A stretch of DNA of 64,000 nucleotides from Podarcis raffonei. Its lineage: Eukaryota; Chordata; Lepidosauria; Squamata; Lacertidae. The notes under the pieces were generated by a model, which ran no database searches, was not told the origin of the DNA, and saw nothing but the letters and a program-made list of their open reading frames with translations. A program made the translations under genes and the position numbers. Below, one piece after another: positions 1 to 12,241 of the stretch (positions within the stretch are counted from its first letter, which is position 1; every line of letters begins with the position of its first letter). The DNA is taken from the NCBI RefSeq assembly GCF_027172205.1, contig NC_070604.1:74375023-74439022 (forward strand). The letters are read 5' to 3'.

Positions 1-3000
1 TAGATACACCTCTTCACAAGAGAACAGGTTGCTATGGGACACCAAGCATCACCAATAATCTAGCTGCTTTTTCCACTCTGAATAATGCTGAGCGTTTTTC
101 TGTTACACCCACATTCCCTTTATCTGACCAAAACAGTTGCTCAGCAGTGAGCCACACTAACACAAACTACACATATCAGAGACTGCACAAAATTAAAATT
201 TGAAGGGTGAAGAATTAAATATTCCCTTCTCATGCATACTATTTAAAAATGTTATCTACATGCTTTGAACGTTATAAATGCCAGCAATCAAAATGTGTGG
301 GACTGTTTGATGAGATATCCATGATTATATATTATGGCCTTGATCCAATATAGTGCTGATTCTCTCCATCCCCCATCCCCCTAGTTTTCCTGTGCCCAGA
401 AATTTCCTGTTTTCTATCTAATCTCTGCCACCCCAAGTCAATCCCAGGACCACCAAATTGTGCGTTTAAATTCACTAAAATTCAAACTTTAATGTGCAGA
501 TACAACAGCAGTCTAAGAGATTGGTAGTGATGATGGTGACACTAATTAGGGGGATGAACCAGCTCCTTGGGAGAAAAAGAAGAGACTAAAGTCTCTTAAA
601 ATGCTAGTGGGGGGGGGAGAGAGATTCAACAATACAACAGCCAATTTAAGTAATGAAGAGATTAAAGTATATGGTTAATGACGTCTTGTCCATGATGGAA
701 TGTGGGAGGGGTCAATGATTGATATCATTGGTGCAGTTTCATTGTTTCTAGTTACTCTGTGTATACAGGTTCCTCTGCTTTTTTATGGTTTGGATACATT
801 GCACTCCATGTATCCTGCTTCTACAAAAACAAAAACCCCAGTTGTGTACTTGGAACAGAAACTTACACTCCCTGAATTAACAGGAATGGATGTATGTGCC
901 AGGGGGTTGAAGAAATAATAGATTTCAGCAGGGGCATAAGCTGTCCTTTAAATGGATGCTGCAAAGGTTTCCTTGCTTACTCAGTGGCACTTGAAAATGC
1001 TCATAAAGGGGCCCAAACTTCAAAGTTTTTGCCAACTCTTCATACCTTGTCTTACCTGCCATGGTTATTACAATATTTTAAAAAATAACATGAAATCATC
1101 AAGTACAGGAAGATGAAGATGGAAATGTGAAGAATATATGCTTTAAAAAAACTTTTTCCAGTAATAGTGCACACTTCTCTCTGCATGAAATTAAGATATT
1201 TTAAAAGGGCAATTATAGGAGTAACAAAGTTCCAGATATAGTAACTAATAAGGCACAATTTAATCCCCATGTTAAATCACCTGCAATTATCTATCAGAGT
1301 TGAATATAATTACTGCACATTTTTTACTCTTGCTTACTTCCTGCACACCCACCAACATCGGAGGAACATGCCCCAATAAAACACTAAAACGAGTGTAATC
1401 TTCCTTTCTCTTCCCAGGGATTCCCCTTACATTTCTTCTTCTATCATTATATATCACTTGGTGAAATGAATATTATGTACCATCTTTCTGTAAAGGCATT
1501 ACAGTCAAAAGGAACAAAAATTACTTTTATTGGAATACATACTATTTCCCCATACACCTTAGCCGGAATGGGGGGGGGATTATGTTTGCAAGCAATAAAC
1601 CAGTTTTGCACTATGTCACATGCTGCAGAAATTGAGTGAATGATGTTCTATGTCTCTGAGCCTTTGTATTTATTATCACATCAAACCAAAGCAATTGTCA
1701 AAACTTTTAGTGGATCAAGGCAACAAAAACATGCACAAAAAACCCCACTGAGAAACTTACCTTTTTAATGAACAATTTTTGGAATTTCTTGTGAGGCAGC
1801 TTTATCATTTTTATTCAGCATTTACAAAGGTGGCATCGGTTGGATTTTCAATCCATTTTGCCCAGAGAAACAGGCACATTTCATCTTCTCTGGTTATCTG
1901 CTTAACCCTGTACGTCACACCAGAAAACAGCACCCCTCCCAAACAGCTGGAGATTACAAGCAAAGGGCTAGGCTGGAAGTAATCTTTGATTCAGATAAAA
2001 TACCGGGAGACATGTGGTAGCTCAGCTCTGGTTTTGGATGGTGCCAAGTAGTTCTATTTACCAGCTAAAAAGAGAGAAGAAGGTAACGAAAAAGCCTCCT
2101 GGTTGTGTCTGCATCAAAATAAATTGAGAAGTTGTGAAAGGAAGCGCATTGTTTGTTAGAAAGGGGAGCGTAAGCAAAAAAAGGCAGGAGATGAGCCACC
2201 TCTCTCAACATCTGCTCCTTAAAAGCCCATGCAACAGAAGAATCTGTTTCAGTATCCAAAACAGTAAGAGATACCAAGCTATGCCTACTGCGTGCAGTTT
2301 GCCACAGCACACCTGTTAATGGTGAGCGGTCTGTATGAGTCAGCCAAGCACAATGAAATAATCTTCCATTTTCACTTCTTCTTTGGATGAATTACTGAGA
2401 CTTACATAAGGAATACAAACACATCTTTCTAAAATTAGAAAGGGAAGTGAAGTCTGTATTTTATATGTGAGTGCCCAATCTTGCAAAATTGGTGGGGAAG
2501 TTAGAATTGTTGGTGGATAGGGTGTTTATAAAAAGCAGTGTGAGGGGTGATCTCAAATTCTAATTTTGCACAGAGATTTGGACCTGTGGACTTTTTTCAG
2601 TACCTGTATATGGTATACTAACAGAACATTGATGCCAGTGGCCACTTTGTGGGTTGCTGCCTAGCAGCATCACGAAAGAACAAATGATTACAGTTATTAT
2701 TTACCAGTACTTTATTGCAACTGTCTGAACATTTCAGTGCATGCATCTCTTCAAATACGAGATAAGTTTCTTTGAAGTCTCATATGCATAATATTGCATA
2801 CATACAGAATATTAAAAGTGCAGAGCTAGTAGTCATACTAGTGATTTGTGCTTAGCATCAATATTAGATGGTTTTCTACCACCAACCAAAACATATAAAA
2901 ATAGAAAGCAGGATTGCTACTTTAATCCCACTTTTGACTTTCAAAACAGGTGTTATATTTCTTCAAAAAAAGCACCGTCAAACCTGCTTGACCAAATGTG

Positions 3001-3234
3001 AGAACAGGATGAAAAAGCTATTTGTTTGTATGCTCCTCCACATAACTTGCTTATAACGCGTTCATCCTGATTTGCCTGCACAAAACTTGTATGGAGGTTA
3101 TACAATGTCCACTCTTTATTGAGTATTCATTCTGATTTGTTTGTGAGGAGGTTATGCATTTTCCTGTCATTCAATCCTTATACCACACTTTTTAGTGCAT
3201 TGCCTTGTCCTTTTCCAACCTGCAAAAAATCTCT
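1..3234. other. Unannotated stretch (RPS6KA2 intron if the gene model is right)
   Basis: AT-rich sequence. I checked the minus strand for the conserved RSK kinase exons and saw none. The short open frames here have no recognisable features. Confidence 0.6.
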
Positions 3235-3357
3235 CTCCTCCTTTGGAGGTTTTCAAACAGAGGTTGGATGGTCATCTGTCATGGATGCTTAAGCTGAGAT
3301 TCCTACATTGCAGGGGGTTGGACTAGATGACCCTTGGGGTTATCTTCTATGATTCTG
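3235..3357 (+). mobile_element. CR1 3' end fragment
   Basis: Matches the CR1 tail (ggaggttttcaaacagaggt, gttggactagatgaccctt, ctatgattct). Confidence 0.8.
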
Positions 3358-3867
3358 AAACATTGTTTTAGGCGGCTGTATGAATTTGTACTGCTTTTCC
3401 CTCATGGTTACTAGAGCAGACAATAGCTTTTTCCTGAAATGTCAGAGTGAACAGTCATAACACATGCCATCTATGTCCCCCATGCAAACACAATAATTTC
3501 TTCAGTACAGCTCAGGCATCTTTGAACTCAGAATTTTGTGCTTTAAAAATCTGACCTAAAAGAAAGCCACTCAAATGATGGAAAAGAAAGTTTGGAGTTC
3601 TTTATGATTTATTTTCTCCATTTCATTTTGTACTGCACTCAATTCTTTAATCTATACATCCTTACAACAACCCTGTGAGGATAGCAGCCCTGTGTGGGCT
3701 GTAAGAGAGTGACTTACCTAAACATCCCATAACTCTTTCTACACCAGAAACCTAATGAATATGCAGTATTGGGTGCATATTATACTGCCTTGCTATCATT
3801 TCTTTAGCACTCTTAGTGTACACTTATAACAACCCATTCATATAGGTTATTGATAAAACTTTACACA

Positions 3868-3931
3868 TGTTGTGAACCGCCCTGTGATCTCTAGATGAAG
3901 GGTGTATGCAAATTTAATAAATAATAAATAT
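3868..3931 (+). repeat. L2-type LINE 3' tail
   Basis: gtgaaccgccctgtgatctc then an (aaat)n-like tail. Similar tails: 7005-7075, 10690-10765, 13205-13262, 46600-46678, 56430-56530. Confidence 0.6.
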
Positions 3932-4036
3932 GAGGAATCTGGGCAAGCGAAGGACTTTCACAAGGCCACTGAAGCTCAGACTGTGATTGGAATAGAATTC
4001 AAAGAAACGTCTTCATTCTTCAAGGTCTCCTAAGGC

Positions 4037-4176
4037 AGGGATGGGGAACCTGTGGCCCTCCAGATGTTGTTGGAGTCCAACTCCTATTACCCCCCAGCCA
4101 GCATGACCAATAGTCAGGGATGATGGGAGTTGTATTCCAATGACACCTGGAGTACCCCAGGTTCCTCATCGCTATC
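4037..4176. mobile_element. Palindromic hAT MITE, same family
   Basis: Contains tggccctccagatgttgttg and its inverted partner; the target copies are decayed. Confidence 0.7.
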
Positions 4177-4280
4177 TTAAGAAGTCTTCATTACATGCCT
4201 TAACTCATCCTGTACCCCTGAGATCTGGTCTTCTCATATTTTCTGCTTGCAGCATACCCTAATCAGAATGATGATGGGAA

Positions 4281-4283
<3 letters not shown>

Positions 4284-4323
<40 letters not shown>
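4284..4323. repeat. (TA)n microsatellite
   Basis: About 20 perfect TA units, ending 10 bp left of the ccgtattttt MITE. Confidence 0.95.
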
Positions 4324-4326
<3 letters not shown>

Positions 4327-4333
4327 CTATATA

Positions 4334-4804
4334 CCGTATTTTTCATCCCTTAGGACGCACCGGCCCATAGGACGCACCTAGTTTTTTGGGGAGGAAATAA
4401 AGGAAATAATTTTTTCCTTTATTTCCCCCCCAAAACCAGGTCGGGGAATCCAAACCAGGTCAGGGAACAGCGGGATGGCGGCGCTGCGCCTCCCCGCTGT
4501 CCCCCGAGCTTGTGGGGCTGCCCAATGTCTGCCCGAAGCGCGGGATGCTCTGCTTTCAGCGCGCCCCGCGCTCCGGGAAGCAAGCTGCTATCCGCAGCCT
4601 AGGGAGCCCTGCGAGAACTCCCGCGGGCTCCCCAGGCTTGCTGATAGCTTCCTGAAGCCTGGAGAGCGAGAGGGGTCGGTGCGCACCAACCCCTCTCGCT
4701 CTCCAAGCTTCAGTGAAAGCCTGCATTCGCCCCATATGACGCACACAGATTTCCCCTTCATTTTTGGAGGGGGGAAAGTGAATCCTATAGGGCGAAAAAT
4801 ATGG
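4334..4804 (+). mobile_element. MITE with ccgtatttttc ends (TA target)
   Basis: Inverted ends ccgtatttttc and gaaaaatatgg, each next to TA, bound 471 bp. The GC-rich interior, itself partly an inverted repeat around 4660-4710, explains the open frames at 4475-4860. Confidence 0.75.
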
Positions 4805-5503
4805 TAAGTTGTTTGTGTTTGACCAATTTCATTTACCGGTGCCTTACTGAGAGAGATCATTCCAAGTATAGCATTTCTATGATATCTGTGTCTCCTTTGG
4901 GTTTGTTTATATGCCTGGGAGCACCTGATGTTGTGGCAGAGATTGTTGCTCAGCTAGGTTAAATCTAGGTTGTTTAGGAAACAGGTCAGCCTAGAGCCAC
5001 ATTAGATGTGACAAAATCAGCACTGTGCATTTAAACAGAGAGCTATGCAAATCACACTAGAAAGAGTGACCAGAGGCCAAAAAAGTTTTGCAAAAGGAGT
5101 GCAAAATCCTATCCCTACCCCCATAGGCCTCAGTCAGGGCTCCAATACAAAAATAAAAGGTCACTTGAGGAAAGAGAGGAGCTGCAATTATAAAGCTAAA
5201 GTAATACAGTATAGCTTATTCAGAATGAGGTTTCTCATTTTGATAAACAAGAGAGACCTCTGCTGTCAGGTAAAGTTACTGCACAATTAGATCACAGACT
5301 TTGCAAGCAAAGAATAGTTTCATTACAAAACCATATACCCACCCATTACAATTTAGTAATTTACATTTTTTTAAACACTAAGAGTACTATTCTCCACAAA
5401 AATATAAGATGTTAAAACTGTCATGTTTGTGCTGAAATATCAGGTTACCATGCTGCTGAAAACAACTTGTGAGTATTTATGCTGTCAAGGTTGCAATCAT
5501 ATA

Positions 5504-5755
5504 CAGTGGTACCTTGGTTTACGAACAGCTTAGTTTATGAACAATTTGGATTAAGAACACTGCAAACCATGAAATAGGTGTTTTGGTTTGTGAACTTTGC
5601 CTTGGAATAAGAACATGTTCCGCTTCCTGTTGAGTGTGTTCCATTTGTAAATTGAGTCCCCTGCTGCTGTGGGAAAGCACGCCTCGGTTTAAGAACGCTT
5701 TGGTTTAAGAACGGACTTCCGGAATGGATTAAGTTCGTAAGCCAAGGAACCAGTG
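5504..5755 (+). mobile_element. Tc1/mariner (Tigger-like) MITE
   Basis: Ends cagtggtaccttggttt and aagccaaggaaccagtg, flanked by TA. Confidence 0.85.
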
Positions 5756-5875
5756 TATGCATTTATAAAAGCATATGTAGATGTATATAAGGTTGTACAA
5801 TGAAACTCTAAAAAATCAATGTCAATTATTCTGTCCCCCAAATTCATAAAATACATAATAAATAATCCAATTTCT

Positions 5876-6095
5876 CAAGTTACAAGAAAGGAGAATATGA
5901 CTAAACATTTGGAAAAACTTTCTGACAGTAAGAGCTGTTCGGCAGCGGAGCAGACTCTCCTTCCTAGGAGGTTTTTAAGCAGAAGTTGGATGCTAATCTG
6001 TCGTGGATGCTTTAGCTGAGATTTCTGCATTTCAGGGGGTTGGACTAGATGGCCCTTGGCTCCCTTCCAACTCTAAGATTCTATTATTCTTACTT
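5876..6095 (+). mobile_element. CR1 3' end fragment
   Basis: CR1 tail with caagttacaagaaaggag at the left and gttggactagatggccc and a decayed attctat repeat at the right. Confidence 0.8.
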
Positions 6096-7419
6096 TTATT
6101 CTTCTTAGATATTTGCAATGCATTTTCCCTAATAAACGAAGAAGCAATTTAATTCATATAATTACATACATTATTTTAATATGCCTTCAGGCCTCATGGT
6201 GCCGCCAAAACTCAAAAAATAGTTCATAAATCAAATCTAGCAAGCCCCCAAGTACATTTTGAGCCCTGACTTCCATCCAACAAACTTGAATATTTTAACA
6301 ATTTAAACCAAGATTGATTACAAACTATCCCTGCCTAGTTTGCATGACTGGCATGCTCAATTGTTTTTTGTGCATGCTCAATTGTTTGTTGCTGTAACCC
6401 TTTACTTTCCAGAGGAAACAAACAAGTCCTGTTTGCAAGGCTGCCCCCCCCCCCACTGAATGGGGCATACTTTTGAGTAAACATGAATAAGACCGCAGTG
6501 CTGGTAGACCAAGGGGCATACACTGGGGATCTGAAGTACCATTCTTGACACATCCAGGGTGGAAAAGACACTCATGATACCATGGATATTTAATGAAGGA
6601 AATCCATGCTTTTCCTGGCAGCTCACCCTGTTGTAAAAGTGTCACAATTTCTGTGCCTTTTAAATAAATGCCGCTTGGTGGCAGTGCCGCTTGCTCCGTA
6701 TGTGAGCTAAGCAATAAGTGAGGAACTAGTTTTCTACTTAGGCAGTAAATTTCCAAGCAGTCACAGTGTTCTCAGAGCTCACTTGCACCCAGAGGCACTG
6801 GCTGCGAAGAGTGGTTGGACAGCAGAAGGCCTACCTCTAGATTCAGATGACCCCCACATAAAGTCAGGAGTACCCTACAGAGGAAACTCTGACAAGCAAC
6901 TCTGAATAAAGAGATCATCCAAAAGGCTTTTTAAAATCCCAACAGGCATTTTAATAGGAATTTGATTCTATACTATAGCTTTAACTGATATTTACTTTTT
7001 TTGTACTGTATCCTTGCAAACCACATAGAGAGTGTTGTAGTTAAGTGGTATGTAAATTATTTAAATAAAATAAAATTATAAAGAGAGGCATGGGGCTTTT
7101 AATGAGATCTTCAAGAGTCGGGAATCCATGATTCATTTTACAGAGTTAGAAATATTCCTTCCTCTCCCTCTATTGTCTCCCCATATTGAATTTTAGATTA
7201 TGTACGTTCATTGGAACGGGAACCTCAAGTTTTGTTGGGCTCAGCTCCAGCTTTAGGCTGCTTTTCATAGCCTGGTAATTGCACTGACTGCCCTCCAGTG
7301 CCCATGAACACTTCCACCTGCCAGTCAGCAAAAGTGCTGCAGCTGCCAGTTCTTCCCTATCCCTTGCAAGCAAGGAAACTTACGCCATGGTACTTCTTGG
7401 ACAAGAAGTCAAGCAGCTA

Positions 7420-7588
7420 CCGTATTTTTCGCTCTATAACACGCACTCGACCATAACACGCACGTAGTTTTTAGAGGAGGAAAATCCGTAGGCATGCCAC
7501 CCGTAGGCATTCCCTCCATAACACGCACAGACATTTCCCCTTACTTTTTAGGAGGAAAAAAGTGAGTGTTATGGTGCAAAAAATACGG
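7420..7588 (+). mobile_element. MITE with ccgtatttttc ends, shorter copy
   Basis: Ends ccgtatttttcgctctataa and aaaaaatacgg, flanked by TA; same family as 4334-4804. Confidence 0.8.
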
Positions 7589-8031
7589 TATTCAGTTCTG
7601 AATGGCATCTGGTGAATTTTATTTCCAGCGGCGTTGCCAACTGAAGCCACTTGGCTGTTCGGTTTCTGTGGCCCAACAAAGGGTGATGCAACTGTCAGCA
7701 GGCTGCATTTTACCTGGGGAGATATGTGTGCCCATCACTGATCAAGTCTTGTGGCTGCAGAGGTTCAACATGTGAATATTCTTACCTTTAACCAAAGGCC
7801 TTCAGCCCACAGACATGCAACCTGTATGTTTTAATCATAAAGGCATACAATCTTGCAAAGAAGTGTTACCATTAGCAAGCAGTAAGAATCCCCACAAAGA
7901 AACAGAAAGAAGCATTCAGCTTCTTTTGTATTCTCTGACTTTTCAGTTGTCAGTGTAAGGAAGGTCCATCAATAATATGAAGCAAGCTTGTTTTCTCCTG
8001 CTCTGGAGGGTAGGACTCAAACCAATGGCTT

Positions 8032-8408
8032 CAAGTTACAAGAAAGGAGATTACAACTAAACATCAGGAAGACGTTTCTGACAGTAAGGTAAGGTTACCA
8101 GACATCCCCGTTTCCCGGAGACAGTCCCCAGATTTACAGATCAGTCCCCTGACAAAATTCATTGAAGTTGAAAAATGTCCCCGGATTCATTGAAAAAAAT
8201 CTGGTAACCTTACAGTAAGGGATGCTTGACAGTGGAACAGACTCCTTCGGGAGGTTGTGAGCTCTCCTTCACTGGAGGTTTTTAAGCAGAGGTTGAATAG
8301 CCATCTGTCATGGATGCCATCGTGTCATGGATTTAGCTAAGATTTCTGCATTGTAGGGGCTGGGCTAGATGACACTTGGGGTCCCTTCCAACTCCATGAT
8401 TCTATGAT
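8032..8408 (+). mobile_element. CR1 3' end, interrupted by hAT MITE
   Basis: The CR1 untranslated end runs from caagttacaagaaaggag to the attctatgattc repeat, split at 8090-8220 by the MITE and its target copy. Confidence 0.85.
8090..8212 (+). mobile_element. 123-bp hAT MITE, nested in a CR1 3' end
   Basis: Terminal inverted repeats taaggttaccaga bound 123 bp, flanked by a perfect 8-bp duplication (cagtaagg at 8082-8089 and 8213-8220), the hAT signature. Removing it restores a continuous CR1 3' end. Confidence 0.9.
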
Positions 8409-8930
8409 TCAATTACAGTGTCACTCTCACGGATAACATAATCATTCCTGCTCTGAAACAAGTTCTGGAGCTGTACTCCTCAGGGTTCTCCCTCCACTAC
8501 ACCACTGTCAAGTGCTGATGCCAGGCCTACTTTTATTGTTACTCTATAAAACACTGTGCACATTGGGGGCACAGCATCCTGGAAGTGCCCTGCCGCCACC
8601 ATACCTGCCACCTTCGCTTCTCTGCCGACCAATTTCGGGCAGGATCTCTACAATGTTTTTGGATGCAATTTCGCCCAAAATAAGTGCCAATACTGCTGCC
8701 ACTTCTGCACTAGTGGTGAAGGAGGTGGTGTGACTGCGGTGCTCCTGCCTTGGGGTCTTCTGCCACAAGAGGCAGCTGCCTCAGTCTGCCTAATGGCTAA
8801 GCTGGCTCTGGTGCACATTAATGGTTGTTGTCATTAAAGCTTCATTGTCTCACTTTAGTCATTAATTCTTAATTGTCTGACTTTGCTTTCCTGGCATTGC
8901 ATTGTATGCATACAGGAGTCATGTTTAGAG

Positions 8931-9053
8931 TAAGGTTACCAGATTGTTTTCAATGAATCCAGGGACACTTTTCAACTTCAATTGATTTTGTATGGGGACT
9001 GATTTGTAAATCCGGGGACTGTCCCCGGGAAACGGGGACGTCTGGTAACCTTA
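8931..9053 (-). mobile_element. 123-bp hAT MITE, second copy, opposite orientation
   Basis: Same ends and same 123-bp length as the copy at 8090, but inverted, with its own perfect 8-bp duplication (gtttagag at 8923-8930 and 9054-9061). Confidence 0.9.
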
Positions 9054-9465
9054 GTTTAGAGTGCACCTACTGAAACCAGTAGGACTTAAGTTAGTCATGA
9101 TGACTCATGTAAGTCCTGTTGATTTTAACGATTCCAACTCATGATTTAATTTGGATCAACCCCTTTGATTTTAATTACAGCAACTTTCTTATTTAAACAT
9201 ATATAACAAACATTTCATCAAGCCCAGAATGTGACAGTGTCATCCAAGGCAGAACATTAAACACAGAAAAATGCTTTAACTACCTCATCAATAATCCCAG
9301 AAAGGGAACTTTGTGCCTTTTAATGCACTGCCAGATGATTCACTGTTGTGTTTGACTAGATCTATGGAAACTGATATTCTTTGCACGTTCATTTTCTTGT
9401 TATTACTTGTTTCCTGCAGTTCTTTTTCAGTTGTTAGGCAATTACATTGTTACTTCAAAAAATCA

Positions 9466-9512
9466 TAGAACTGTAGAGTTGGAAGGGACCTGGAGGGTCA
9501 TCTAGTCCAAGG
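9466..9512 (-). mobile_element. CR1 3' terminus, short
   Basis: Only the last 47 bp of the CR1 tail, antisense (atcatagaactgtagagttg). Confidence 0.7.
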
Positions 9513-9648
9513 AAAATACAGAAATAAATTGAGCTTTTTGTTTGTTTCCAAAATCTATAATCTATGGATTTGCATTTTAAGTAAATCTTTCCTCATAGTT
9601 CATAGAACAGGAGTAGCTTCCTAGCACTTATTTATAAAAATATTTATA

Positions 9649-9890
9649 CAGTGGAACCTCAGTTGTTGAACACTTTGGAAGTCGAACGTTTCGGCTTCCG
9701 AATGCCGACAACCTGGAAGCGAATGCTTCCATTTTCGAATGCACCTTGGAAGCTGAACGGCTTCTGAGGCATGTTTCTCCATTTTTTTCAATGGATTTTG
9801 CCGACTGGCAATTGCACCTTGATTGTCGAACATTTCAGAAGTTGAATGGTCTTCCAGAATGGATTACGTTTGACAACTGAGGCTCCACTG
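9649..9890 (+). mobile_element. Tc1/mariner (Tigger-like) MITE
   Basis: Ends cagtggaacctcagttgt and acaactgaggctccactg are nearly perfect inverted repeats, flanked by TA. Confidence 0.85.
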
Positions 9891-10485
9891 TATACTGCTA
9901 TTTTATAAAATATATCAAAATGGTTCACAACAAAAGCAAACATAAAATAAGGCAGTAAAAACCATACAGTAAAAAACAGACATCAATTAATCATTGTGGA
10001 AGGATGCATTCTTATTTGCCTGGTGGAGTCGAAAAGTTGTCAGCGGGCATTTAAATGTTGAAACAGTAGGTTGCAGCTCCGAGTGGCTTGAGTTGCACTT
10101 ATATCCTTATAAGCATGTTTGGGGTAACATGAGTCCCATTGAAATGAATGGAACTTGGGGGTCAGAATAACATTAGAGCCCCAACATAGAGGCTGCTGAA
10201 AATGACTAACCCTTGGTTATGCTCCATATGCCTATATTGGAAGCAACTTACTCTAAGTATTATTTATGTGTGTGTATACACAAATTTTGGCAAGAGGGTT
10301 TTGGGGGGTTTTTGGTGGTGGCAGTGGTGGGGTGGGGGTGAGGCATGGCTGCAGGAAATGCGGCAACTGGGGGTGGCGGCAGGAGATAGCACATTCCTCT
10401 TTCATGAAATGGGACAGGCTGCCCCTGGAGGTAAGCATCAGGATCCAAACTACACATTTGGAAAATATGTTCACAATTGGTGTAT

Positions 10486-10615
10486 AGAATCACAGAATCG
10501 TAGAATTGGAAGGGATCCTAAGGGTCATCTAATCCAACGCCCCACGATGCAGGAATCCTGCCACAGCCATCCCTGGGTGGCCTCAAACCACCAACCTTCC
10601 AGTTAACAGACAGCA
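10486..10615 (-). mobile_element. CR1-like 3' terminus
   Basis: Antisense copy (agaatcgtagaattggaagg and the following gtcatctaatccaa block). Confidence 0.7.
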
Positions 10616-10689
10616 ATTGCACCGCTGCAATTGCTTTAACAAGAGGGTGGGTTTTTTTTATCGGGTTGTTATTTTTGTTTTGATTTTAT

Positions 10690-10765
10690 GTATTCGATAT
10701 TTTATGTGAACTCCCCTGAGACCTTTGAGTATAGGGCGGTATAGAAATTAAATAAATAAATAAAA
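10690..10765 (+). repeat. L2-type LINE 3' tail
   Basis: gaactcccctgagacctttg, then agggcggtatagaaat and an (aaat)n tail. Confidence 0.6.
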
Positions 10766-11207
10766 TGCATGCGTGAATGAAAATAGACCCAAGGAAATTA
10801 AAATAGAAAAGCCTCACAAAATTCAATTTCAAGAACAAATTAGAGTTGATAAGCTGTAATAATTTAGTTAAACTTCAAACCTTTTATGTAACTCAAGCTG
10901 AAAAGTAAACTGAGAACATTATTAATCTCATCCTAAAAGCTTCAAATGTTATTTACTTTGGAACATAAAAATAGAGACAGTGTAATTTTTATATTGTAAG
11001 TGCAATTTTATACTGTTTGTAAACATTACCAGTTTATGCCAATTATTTAAAAATACTCTGAATTCCAGCTACAATGTTTAGTCCATCAGTTTGTTAGATA
11101 ATTGGGACCTGCAACAAAATGTCTATTCTCTTCACCCCTAACATGAATGTTCCTGTTCAGGGTTCTAGCTAGTCATCCATGCCCTCCTCAATTATAATAT
11201 ATGCCAG

Positions 11208-11335
11208 GGTTTCCCAAACTTGGTTCTCCAACTGTTTTTGGACTTCAACTCACATCATCCTTAGCTAGCAGGACCAGTGGTCAGGGATGATGGGAACTGT
11301 AGTCCAACAACAGCTGGGGAAAGTTTGGGAAACCT
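11208..11335. mobile_element. Palindromic hAT MITE
   Basis: Ends cagggtttcccaaactt and aagtttgggaaaccttg are near-perfect inverted repeats. Confidence 0.7.
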
Positions 11336-11356
11336 TGCTATAAGCTATAGCTATAG

Positions 11357-11491
11357 GCATGGGGAACCTTTGACCCACCAGATGTTGCTGAACTATGACT
11401 ACCATCGGCTCTGGTCATTGTCCATGCTTACTGCGGTGACAAGAGTTGTAGTTCAGCAACATCTGGAGGGCCAAAGGTTCCCCACACCTGT
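11357..11491. mobile_element. Palindromic hAT MITE, adjacent copy
   Basis: Ends catggggaacctttgaccc and gggccaaaggttccccac. It lies 22 bp from the previous copy. Confidence 0.7.
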
Positions 11492-12037
11492 TTTAATGCA
11501 ATGAAGCAAGGCTTTCCATACCCACACTCAATTTTCTTTTCCAACCGTTCCTTAATATTATGCAGATACTGAGTATGTTCAATCCTCTTTGCATTTTTCT
11601 TTTTTAAATCTACTTCTACAAACTTTAGGGCTCCCTAGAGGATGTGAATGCTCCCTCTTGTTTTGGCTCCAGTTCTACTGGCAATCACAATGTTCATTAT
11701 TAGTTCAATATTAGAGGGAGTGCAGATGTAGTGTGGATTTAAAAAGTGCTCCAAGGTAATTTAAAAATGCATTGCCAATTTTAAAAGTATCCCAATCAAT
11801 GCAGATGGCAAGCACTATCTTACTTATTTATTTTGTGTGCGTTTATAATCCACACTTTCATTAAAAAATATCAAGGCTGTAGATAACATAAAAGCATCCA
11901 TAAAAATAACATTTTAAAAAATCAATAAATCATCAATAAATAGAGAAAAACCATATTGCAAATGCCTGCCTAAACAATACAGTTTTCAAAAGGCATCTGA
12001 AAGAAGTGAGAGGTCTTAGAAGAAACATTCTCTACTG

Positions 12038-12233
12038 CAGAGCTTTTTAAACTGTGTGTGGCGACGTGTTAGTGTGTCGGCTGCAGTGTGTAGGTGTGTC
12101 GCGGGAACTCTCCCTACACTCCTGGAAAAGGGTTAGTTTAATCTCCAGTTTGCTAGTAAAACCAAATTCTGTCTCACAAAATGATGCATGTCTAAAAAGT
12201 GTGTCACCAATGTGAGAAGTTTGGAAAGTTCTG
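12038..12233. mobile_element. hAT MITE
   Basis: Ends cagagctttttaaactg and aagtttggaaagttctg, with an 8-bp duplication carrying one mismatch (12030-12037, 12234-12241). Confidence 0.65.
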
Positions 12234-12241
12234 TTCTACTG

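Noticed and set aside
4475-4807. 110-codon plus-strand open frame in GC-rich DNA
   Set aside because: Lies wholly inside the ccgtattttt MITE, and its partly palindromic interior makes open frames on both strands.
6325-6756. 143-codon minus-strand frame
   Set aside because: No domain, crosses a poly(C) run, and neighbouring frames are also open.
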